Of a stretch of 64,000 nt of DNA, positions 33,701-45,700 are shown piece after piece. Both the position numbers and the translations under genes were made by a program. This DNA is from Echinarachnius parma (taxonomy: Eukaryota; Echinodermata; Echinoidea; Clypeasteroida; Echinarachniidae): positions 1 through 64,000 of the forward strand of contig JBAMJV010001317.1 in the NCBI GenBank assembly GCA_037951105.1, written 5' to 3'. Under the pieces are notes generated by a model. That model ran no database searches and had not been told where the DNA came from. It saw nothing but the letters and a program-made list of their open reading frames with translations. Position 1 is the first letter of the stretch, and every line of letters starts with the position of its first letter.

Positions 33701-36700
33701 ATTTTTTTTTAAAGACCCTGAAGTGCTGTTGGAATGCTTATACCACTGGTCTAGGGCATGACAAAAGCTTAATGTTGAATGTAGCATTCATCAACATCAT
33801 TTTCTCACCTAAAAATAGTGGTTAGTACACAAATTACACATTTATTGAGCAGTAACACTGGTGCTCATAAATATTCATATTCATATTCATGAATATTCTT
33901 TAGCACCAATACTCACTAAATATAATGCAATTTTCTAAATTTACTACTAACTAATTTTAATTATAAGCAAAATTTATAACCACTGGTTAGAAAATTGCAT
34001 ATTTAATTAGTACTGCTGCTCACGAATGTATGAATATTCATGAGCAGTAGTATTACTGCTCAATAAACTTGCAATTTTTATGCCTCCGCAACGAAGTAGC
34101 CGGAGGCATTATGTTTTCGGGTTGTCCGTCCGTACGTACGTACGTACGTACGTCCCGTTCTCGTGATCGCGTTATCTCAAGAACGGATTGACGGATTCTG
34201 ACCAAACTTGGTGCATGTATGTATCTTGGGGAGCCAATGAACTGATTAGATTTTGGGGTCATGAGGTCAGAGGTCATTCTATATGCAAAAATAGCTTGTG
34301 ATCGCGTTATCTCAAGAACAGATCGACGGATTCTGACCAAACTAGGTACATGTATGTATCTTTGGAGGCCGGCGATCTGATTAGATTTTGGGGTCATGAG
34401 GTCAAAGGTCACAGAGGTCATTCTATATGCAAAAATAGATTGTGATCGCGTTATCTCAAGAACGGATTGACAGATTCTAACCAAACTTGGTACATGTATG
34501 TATCTTAGGGAGCCAATGAACTGATTAGATTTTGGGGTCATGAGGTCAAAGGTCACAGAGGTCATTCTATATGCAAAAATAGCTTGTGATCGCGTTATCT
34601 CAAGAACGGATTGACGGATTCTGACCAAACTTGGTACATTTATGTACCTTGGGGAGCCAATGATTTGATTAGATTTTGGGGTCATGAGGTCAAAGGTCAA
34701 AGGTCACACAGCTCATTATACTTGCAAAAATAGCTTGTAATTGGAAATCTCAAGAACTGAATGTCAGATTTCAATCCAACTTGTACCTGAATGTATCTTA
34801 GAGAGCATTTGTAGTCATTACATTTTGGGGTCATGTGGTCAAAGGTCAAATTCACAGGACTCATTTTGTAAAATTATCTCAAGAATCAGTTGACAAATAA
34901 CCGTCAAACTTGGTACCTATAATTTGAATTTGAATGAGGGCAAAGGTCAAGGTCACTTATATATAGCTGATAATTGTGATATGTCAAGATCTGAAAGACA
35001 GATTACCATCAAAATTGAGTTGACAGAATTAATTCTGTGTATGTTAATTTGGGCTTGATATATATAAATCGCGCAATGACGGAGGCATCATTTTCTAAAA
35101 ATAGTGGTTAGTACACAAATTACACATTTATTGAGCAGTAACACTGGTGCTCATAAATATTCATATTCATATTCATGAATATTCTTTAGCACCAATACTC
35201 ACTAAATATAATGCAATTTTCTAAATTTACTACTAACTAATTTTAATTATAAGCAAAATTTATAACCACTGGTTAGAAAATTGCATATTTAATTAGTACT
35301 GCTGCTCACGAATGTATGAATATTCATGAGCAGTAGTATTACTGCTCAATAAACTTGCAATTTTTATGCCTCCGCAACGAAGTAGCCGGAGGCATTATGT
35401 TTTCGGGTTGTCCGTCCGTACGTACGTACGTACGTACGTCCCGTTCTCGTGATCGCGTTATCTCAAGAACGGATTGACGGATTCTGACCAAACTTGGTGC
35501 ATGTATGTATCTTGGGGAGCCAATGAACTGATTAGATTTTGGGGTCATGAGGTCAGAGGTCATTCTATATGCAAAAATAGCTTGTGATCGCGTTATCTCA
35601 AGAACAGATCGACGGATTCTGACCAAACTAGGTACATGTATGTATCTTTGGAGGCCGGCGATCTGATTAGATTTTGGGGTCATGAGGTCAAAGGTCACAG
35701 AGGTCATTCTATATGCAAAAATAGATTGTGATCGCGTTATCTCAAGAACGGATTGACAGATTCTAACCAAACTTGGTACATGTATGTATCTTAGGGAGCC
35801 AATGAACTGATTAGATTTTGGGGTCATGAGGTCAAAGGTCACAGAGGTCATTCTATATGCAAAAATAGCTTGTGATCGCGTTATCTCAAGAACGGATTGA
35901 CGGATTCTGACCAAACTTGGTACATTTATGTACCTTGGGGAGCCAATGATTTGATTAGATTTTGGGGTCATGAGGTCAAAGGTCAAAGGTCACACAGCTC
36001 ATTATACTTGCAAAAATAGCTTGTAATTGGAAATCTCAAGAACTGAATGTCAGATTTCAATCCAACTTGTACCTGAATGTATCTTAGAGAGCATTTGTAG
36101 TCATTACATTTTGGGGTCATGTGGTCAAAGGTCAAATTCACAGGACTCATTTTGTAAAATTATCTCAAGAATCAGTTGACAAATAACCGTCAAACTTGGT
36201 ACCTATAATTTGAATTTGAATGAGGGCAAAGGTCAAGGTCACTTATATATAGCTGATAATTGTGATATGTCAAGATCTGAAAGACAGATTACCATCAAAA
36301 TTGAGTTGACAGAATTAATTCTGTGTATGTTAATTTGGGCTTGATATATATAAATCGCGCAATGACGGAGGCATCATTTTCGACTGCGCGCAGTCGAAGA
36401 TCCATCTAGTTTTTTCTTCTTTCAATGGCTGTTTCAAAATTATTTAATTATTGTGGGACCCTACAATAATTACAAATGGTATTTCAGCCGTCTCTAAACT
36501 GATCTTGATGAAATAACGTTTAATATTATATGACCTATATAGATACTGGTGTGCGATTGGTCAAAATGCTGTCACGTGACCATCGCTACAAGGATGAGAA
36601 GCGTTATATTGTCAAACATGACGTAAATTACGTCATACCTCTTAATATAACGCCGTTATATACAGAGGTATGACGTAACAATACAAACTTTTTCTGTCGA

Positions 36701-39700
36701 GTTGGAATTTGGTGTTTACTTTAGTTGAGCTTGTTCCTGTTTAGAAATACTGTAGAGTTAGATTTCACCACAAATTTGCGGATTTCTTAACATCTGACAC
36801 TGCTATTGGAATCAAGAAAACAAACTAAAAATGGTGAGTCGGCACAATTCTCTATTTTTATTTTTTCTATTCATCTTGGTTTGTATAGATCTATATAGGT
36901 CATCATAATATAACAGATATTGACTTTTTCCTTCGGGAACCATATAACATTTCATTTCCCCTGGGGAGTTATATTTTTATCTCGGAAAACTATATTTTTC
37001 CTCAGCGCTACGCGCTTCGGAAAAAAATGTCCCTCGACAAAAATATAACTCCCCTCGAGGATCTCAAATGTTATATTGCCCCTCTAGGCAGTCAATATCT
37101 GTATATTCTGTCATTAAAATTGTGTGCTCTTTCAAATTTGACACTCAGTTTTTTATTACCTCACAAAAAATAATTTTGTGCAGCGCCCTCTAGACCAAAA
37201 CTCGACAATCCCTTTAAGAGATGGCATAGATTCTTGCTGATTTTTGGTGAACCTGGGCCATTGCTTATTTCAAGGCTTGTATGTCTATTCTAATGCAAGA
37301 TATAGATGTTGGAAATTGGAGCCCTCTTTGAATAATCCCTGGTTAATATATATCTCCAAAGCCTTGTTCCTAAAGAGCATTGTGAAGGTTGATTTTTTAA
37401 TTTCATCTGGTCTTTTTTCATTTGTACTTCTCATCAGCGCTTCAACCATCAATATTTTGACATGCTTGGCGGTTTAGAACCTTTCGTGATGCAGAGACTG
37501 AAGGAGTTGAAGAGTGTGACAGCCTTATTCCTGAATAGCGTTTCGAAGGGCAACTTGGATTACATTGTGGAACACATGCCACAGCTGAAAGTCCTCCACG
37601 TCGACTGCCTGAGCCCAAGTTCAAATGCTAGGGATTTAGGGTAAGTTTGTTATGTTTCTGTTTACTGGGAGCTTAATGTGGTACTGCTCTTCTACCTTTA
37701 ATCCCATTCATATTTGAACACGGCCTGGGTCTGGCACTGGTCTGGTCTGACACTGGGTTAATATTTCTTCCCATTCATACTAGGAAATGACACAGAACAA
37801 GGGTCTTGCAATAATTATGACAAGAAACAACGGCTCGACCTGGGTCTGGTTTATCCTGAGCATGCCCTGTATGACCGTGGCAGTAGGAAAGCACTGAAAC
37901 CCCTATTATGGCAGTTGGAGTCCTACTTCTATGCTGTGTAACTGTACTGCATGCATAGAATAATCCAGACCCAGGCCGAGCTGGTGCTTCTTTTCATACT
38001 TGAACAAACACCAGCTTGCCTAGGTTTGGCGTCTGCATAAACCACCTCCCAAGCTGGCTTACGATAATGCTAGGCTGAGGACAAACCCATTCATACTTGT
38101 GTCTGGGCAAGGCTTAAGCCGGTTCAGACCCAGGCCATAATTCAAGTATGAATGGTATGTTAAATAACGTTAACTGAACTCACACACAATCTTTAGAACA
38201 CATTTTCTCTCTAACTTTATTTTATTTTTTGAATATTTCTATGTTTTTACTGTTTTTATGCCTCCGCAACGAAGTAGCCGGAGGCATTATGTTTTCGCGT
38301 TGTCCGTACGTCCGTACGTCCCGTTCTCGTGATCGCGTTATCTCAAGAACCGATTGACGGATTCTCACCAAACTTGGTTCATGTATGTATCTTTGGGTGC
38401 CAATGATCTGATTAGATTTCGGGGTCATGAGGTGAAAGGTCAAAGGTCACAGGGCTCATTATATATGCAAAAATAGCTCGTGATCGCGATATCTCAAGAA
38501 CGGATTGACGGATTCTCACCAAACTTGGTTCATGTATGTATCTTTAAGTGCCAATGATATGATTAGATTTTGGGGTCATGAGGTCAAAGGTCAGAGGGCT
38601 CATTATATATGCAAAAATAGCTATTGATCGCGTTATCTTAAGAAGCGAGTAATGGATTTGCACCATACTTGGTACATGTATGTATCTTGAGGTGACTAAT
38701 ACATGGTTAGATTTTGGGGTCATGCGGTCTAAGGTCAAAGGTCGCAGGGCACTATATGCTAAATTAGCTTGTAATGACAAAATCTCAAGAACTGAATGTC
38801 ATATTTCAATCAAACTTGGTACCTGAATGTATCCCATGAAGCCATTGTAGCCAGCAGACTTTGGGGTCATGAGGTCAAAGGCCAAGGTCACATGACTCAT
38901 TATGCCAAAATAGCTTATAATTTCAATATCTCAAAAACCAGTTGACAAATTAACCATCAAACTTGGTACCTACATTGTATTTGTATCTTGTAATTTTTAT
39001 TATTAAAATTAAGTTGAAGAATTAATTCAGTACATTTTAATTTGGGCTTGATATAAATCATGCAATGGCGGAGGCATCATTTTCGACTGCGCGCAGTCGA
39101 AGATCCATCTAGTTTACTGATGAAGACATCTCTTCCTGATTTGGCTGTGTCATATCTTGAAGATGTAATAAAGTAAACTAACAATCTCCCAAGAGCTCTT
39201 ACACTTTTTGCCTAATTTCTGTAAGATTGTTGTTTTTACAGGATATACATATTCCTTTCTTTATTTTTCTTGTTATCTTAGCATTTTTCACAAAGAGTCT
39301 TCTTTCTGTTTTGATTGGAAGACCTCAAGCTGACCTCTTTCCTCATAATCTTTCCTTGTAAATCTACAATCTCTCTCACACACAGCTTTTTATCTTAAAT
39401 ATTCTCAACATGTGTATGTTTTACATTCCTTTCTTTTAATGCTGTTATCCGATCCGGGAACGATCCGATTTCCCGGCGGTAATCGCTTCCGAGCCGGATC
39501 CGAGACTGATCCGAGAAATATATTTTCTCGGTAGAAAATATCGGAAGATTTTGCCGACCCATTTTCTCCAGTAATAATTGAAAATGTGTATGTTTGAACA
39601 GTCCATTAAGTAGTGTAATTTAAATAAGAAATGGGGGAATCAATATTATTTACTTTATGGGTGGTTATTTTGGAGAAATTCTTGGTTCGTTACTTCGTTT

Positions 39701-42700
39701 CGCAGTCGAAAATTGAACAGGATGCGCGAAATTGCTAGTCATTTGAACGATATTGTCGACGGATGTGCAAACAAAGTTAGGCCGATACTCCAGGGGAGAC
39801 GTCTGATGGATGTCTGTATGATCCAGCTGATAAGCCAGTGCATTCAAAAGGTGTCTCTAAATACGTATTTTGGTCATTTGCACCATTTAAAAATGTTTTG
39901 ATATTCTACTTACATGATTTTATGGCGTTTGATAGCTGGGCGGAAACAAAAAAGAGCCCCAAAACAATGAAAACAACTACCCAAAATATCGTTAAAAAAC
40001 GACTGCATGTAAGTTGTAACGTATCTCGGAAGAATACGGCGTAAGAATCAAGCTCGCCGCGCATGAATCTCGCGTAAGAAAAGAGTTCACCATAACCTGC
40101 ACGCGAAGTATACAAGCGATATGCGTGAAACAGCGGCCCGAAAACTTGCTAACTTCAACCTTCGATATTAGCCATCCGATCCGGCTTCAGTTAACCTCAC
40201 CAATTTTTCCTTTGGAAATTTATCGATAATTCAGCACGGTTTTGTCATTGATTTGGGGGTAATTTTTTATTCTGTTCGGCTTTCAGATGCCATGTTATCA
40301 TGGAAGTAGATTACCATAAAGGTGTTGATCACGAAAAGGGTAATTTATAGCCGATTTTTGAGGGCAGTGGCTCACAAGCACGATGTTTCCCACCAACTGG
40401 CGGGTTGAGTTTCTGTGAAACGTGTGGCGCGATGCTGAACAAACGATCGATTTCTAGGCCCAATTCACTTCGGAAAAAAATATTTTTCTTGCAAAACTGA
40501 GTTAATTCTGAATAGTCTGTATACTATTTTTCCGTAAAGATTGATATGTACATGCCTCAAAGCATCAATATTGTTAATATTATTGGCATATAAAACAAGA
40601 AAGATAAGTCTACAACGCTGCATTTTTTCAGAGCAAATTGCAATACTATTTTTCTCCGAGATCCGATCCGATCCGATCCGAGAATCCCGTTAGCGCTATA
40701 GAATTCTACCGATCCGAGAACGGGCCGGGATTTTTTGTTTACCTAACAGCGTTACTTTCTTTTATTTTCTTGATTTTATGTGTTTGTTTTTTTACAGAGA
40801 TGCATCTTTCTTTTTTAACTGGGACTGTCTGGGAGCCCTGTCCTGTCTGGAAGACCTCAAGCTGACCTCTTTCCATACACTCTGTAAACCAACCTTCTCC
40901 TTCTCCACTGGGAAGACACTAGCAGACCTCAGGAACCTCAAGAAACTGGTAAGATATCAATGTTACCCAAGCCTTCACACCATCTTTTTGTCTCTACTGA
41001 CCTATTTGGGCAAGTAAAGACATACATTTTCAACCTTCCATTATTTCACTGTTCTATGTTTCCGCCTCCTTTATCTGCTGTCTACATATATGTCTATATA
41101 TTATTTTGTTCTCTATGTACTTTCGTCATTTAGCCTCTGAAGAAGATTCTGATAGGATAACAAATTTAGGCCCTGTATTGAATCTCACATTTTCAAATTA
41201 TAAATGTATAAATTTTACTTGCCCGAATAGAAATTTTACTTGCCTGCTTATCTACAGATGAGATTTACACATGGAATTACATTCTCATATTCTCATTCTC
41301 ATACTTGAGCAGAAATGTAAGTTACCTGATCGGGTAACCAAACTAGACCATTTATGGAATTGTACTTGCCCTTGGCGTTTGGGTAAATGCTAGTGCAGAC
41401 TGCTATAAGCCCTGTGTTAACATATTCATATAGGATGTGGCTTTTGTTATCTGTTCTTGAGTAATTGTTTATTATTCAAATCTCTGTAAAGCTGGATTTT
41501 CTAAGGTTTAAAATGTTTAACAAATTCAGAACAACTGGTTTATTGTGATTCTACCTTTGAAAAATAGTTAACCCCCCCCCCCCCCCCCAAAAAAAAAAAA
41601 AAAAAGTATTGAATTAGAGAACCTTTTTGTGTTACCTTTTGCCTAGTAATACATTTTGTTCAGCGGATGCATCTTTTCCTATTCTGCTAAGGTTCTGACA
41701 GCATCTCAAATATGATTTTAAACTTGTCTTCTTGGATGGAACATCCTCATTATTATAAAAAAATCCCTGGAGCTTAACAATTTAGAACTTCAGAAACTAG
41801 GACAATTACTTTTTTATGCCTCCGCCAACGAAGTGGCCGGAGGCATTATTTATAACATTTCCTCGTTTGTCATATTAAATTTGTTAACTTTTCTATTCTC
41901 AGGTTGATCAGTTGGTCTTTGTGGAGCTTCTCAATCATCTGTATTCTCTGGATCTTGGCAACTTCAACTGACCACCGATAGTTCATTTAAAAAATCAGCA
42001 ACTTTAAAATTGTATTGAGGGCATATAATTTCTTGATAAAAAGTTCATCATGTGTCATTTGTAATTTTTATTAATTTGACTTTGCTCAGGTTCTGACAAA
42101 CCTTGACAGCATCAAAGACGATCAGCTAGTCTTCTTGGAGAAACTCAATCCTCTAGAATCCCTGGAGCTTGGCAACTCTAACTAACCTCTGATAGTTCAT
42201 TTAACATTTTATTGAGGGCATCTAATTTCTTGATTAAATTTCTCATGTGTCATATTCTTATAATTTATTCATTTGACTCTGCTCAGGTTCTGACAAACCT
42301 TGACAGCATCAAAGATGATCAGCTAGTCTTCTTGGAGAAACTCAATCACCTAGAATCCCTGGAGCTCGGCAACTTTGCAAGCAACTGCACTTTCGTGAGT
42401 CTATTTATTCGTGAATTTATTAATTTAAGCTTGAAATATATAATTTTGTCTTGAACTCAATGAAACTGTATAAGTGGGTTTTTTTAAAGGAAACTGATAA
42501 TTTACTTAATTTTGAGGGATCTGCAGGCATGTGAGATTTCATATTCTTATCTTATAATAGTATGTTGTTATCTTTGGTAAACTACATCCTAACTAATTTT
42601 CCTGGTGGAGATGATTAATGTTGGTTTGAGCAAACACACTTGCCAAAGTATATCTCATGATCTATCCATAGTCTTAATACATTGTTGATGTGAGAATCCA

Positions 42701-45700
42701 TGTTAGAGTGATCTATATAGCAGGGCTCGACACTCACACTGGCCAACTGGCCCGCGTCCAGTGAATTTGCACTTTATGCCAGCAAAAATGTATAAAAGTC
42801 ATATTTTGGTGGCCCAATTAGGCAAGCAGATTTTCAGCTGACATTGACAAAATTAGACAAAACTTGTTTTCTTCCATGTCATGCTTCATCTATAATCACA
42901 GATTTGACCAGGAAAGAGTGATATTTTGAATAGTACAACATTTGTTCATGAAATTGAATTTTGGGGCCAGTAAATTTGTCTTTAGGGCCACCAGAAAAGA
43001 GGAAGAAATTATTTTACTGGCCCGACCAGGCCACTAGCAAAAAAGTTAAGTGTGGAGCCCTGTATACACTTAACATTGTCATAATCCTCAAAACTTACTT
43101 AGAACTAGCGGTTCTCACATACCTCATTGTATTCATATTACAAATTAGAAGCATGGAACTGGTTTCAGTTTTCCAAACTTCTCTTCCGTTACAAAGATAT
43201 CTACTGAATATTTCAAACTATCTACAAAGTCAGTGCAATGAGTTAGCAAATTTCACTTTGCATATTTGCTCATTACTCTTCCATATAACATCCATTTAAC
43301 TTGAAATGTTCACACATTTCTTAGTTGACATATAGATCTCAACAATACACATTTCAACAAAGTTACTAGATCCCTTTAATTTATAGGTATGATCTGACTT
43401 GGCTACCTTGTCGTTCTAATTGCAGGCCCACCTGGCACCACCGAGTCTGTCTGGACTGAAGTCTCTAAGCCTAACCCAGGCCCACTGCAGATGTGATCAA
43501 AATACTTGCCACTGCCTGGTACCTGCTCTGCAGAACCTTACAAGGTAATGATAATTAACCTCTACCCTACTACTTTTTGAAATCCTCATTGCCCAATGCT
43601 AAACCGATAATACGCGGTCTAGAGTGCGTTGTGTAAATGCAACTCACTCAAGGTTTTGTCAGATGTGCCCAACGCACGAGGAGAAAGCCGAGTGCGCATC
43701 TGACAAAAGCTAGAGTGCGTTGCATTTACACTGACACATGATAATTTTATTTAATGACTCAAACATGGAAATGTTATGATCGCTGGATTATTTCATACAT
43801 GCTTGTCACAATTGTTGGTCTAGCCTAGCTGTAAACTAAGAGTCTAAAGTGGGAAATTTAAATTTATTCAGGAATTGGCACTCACTCAGATTTCGCTCAG
43901 ATTTCGACTGCATCCAGACGCAGTCAGTCATATGCATGCGCGAAATCGCATAAAATTGTCAGTAAAAATGAGAATTTTGAAGGAACTGTACTGCATTTCC
44001 ATTTCCGTGAATTAGCAGTAGCGGCCAGCATATCATCTAATTAATTTACGAATCTGCCATTTGTTCGATATGGAATATATAATTTACTTAACGAAGCATT
44101 TTCCCTCCTTTCCACGATCACTTTCGGATTTTTGTCTGCGGTATAAACAATAAAAAGCATTGTGACGTCATGAACACTGCTTTTATCACTTTTTATTGTG
44201 CTCTTTCGGTATGGTTGTGCATGTTGTTTAAAATATATGAATGCTCGTGTGACAGGATTTAACCAATCACGTTACTGAATCTACCAGAGTCCTTTAATGA
44301 AATGGGTTAATTGCCTTGAAACAGATAATAGATGTATTTAAGTCATTGTTGGGGGGTTTTACGTGGGAGGCTAATTTCTTCATTAACGTTCCTGATTAAT
44401 AATTAAAATACAACAAACATCCGACCTGGTATCTGTAATTTAACATCAAGGCAATCACAATGACAGAATGAGAAAATGTAGTACTCTCAAATGTGAAACC
44501 TCAGCATCCATATATTCACTGTTTTTTATTAACCCTAATCAGGCCGGGTTATTTTGGCTATGCTATAGCCAGGGGGGCAGGCCTAAATGAATTGAGAAAT
44601 AATAAAGTTTCATAAGTAAGCTTTAATATGATACCAAATTTGTGTTCTTACACCTTTCCTTTGAGAAGATATAAACGTTTTCACAAACAAATACACAAAA
44701 TGTTTCAGTCCAGATCGTGTCCCAAAGACCCCCATAGAGTTTGTACAGCTAACGCCCAATTTTCTATGTTTGTGTTTATTTAGCTTGAAAACAAACTAGC
44801 AGAAACATTTTTCAATGATTACAAATCATAGTTCAATGTTTAAGCTTTCATTTGATACCAACATTGAAGCTATACACCTAGTTTTCACAAAGTTATTGAC
44901 GTTTTAGGAAAAATTGCACTTTGAGAGGCATTTTCCCATTGACTTTGTACACGGGCGCCGCTTCCTGTGCCGGCCTCCGGCTTTAACCTTCAAAGGGATG
45001 TATCTCGATCTTAAATAGAGGTATACCTTTGAAACTTTGCAGAATGATAGCATTTTGAAAGCCCTTTCTAATGATACCAAATTTGTTCAGAAAGAATTTT
45101 CGTTTTTGAATATGAAGTAAAATGCAAAAAAAAAATCCCCAAAATGTAACGGTGCCGGCCTTTTTGGGAGGCGAGTTCATGACACACGACCATATATATA
45201 TTTTGTTCTTCTTCTTCTAAATGTATTTCTTTGTTTTTTTCAACTGACGTTTTCTATTGCTTTTTTCAATGGAATAAATTATTGACCATTATCCAACCAT
45301 TTTTAGTCCAAAATTTAATAATTGCAGTGATTAGAATGAAAAATAATGAAGGTTTTGTGTATTTTAGCAAAAAATCAATTTCCATAGGATTTGTACACAA
45401 ATCACAAAATTGAGCGATTTTCGGGCCGACATTCACTTACAAAAGGTCACGTGACTTTGGAACGGTATACCCGGTCGTCGCAAATTTGGTCTCAAAAGTT
45501 GCGCAAGACTTCAATGAAAAAACTCATGAAGTCGCGCGGCAATACCTGCGCGCGTTGCGGAATTATCATGCAAAACGTCAAGAGGGGGGTGAAGATGAAT
45601 ATGGTTCCAAAGATACTGCTGACAGTGAATCGATGAAGGCCTTATTGGGACCAAATCTACTAATCCTTTTATGTTGGCTTTTCTCAGGGATGATTTTGTG

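Noticed and set aside
34053-35986. Two identical 215-codon minus-strand frames
   Set aside because: They are made of the imperfect 145-bp internal repeats of the TGCCTCCG element read antisense. The same conceptual peptide appears several times within each, with no initiation context or domain.
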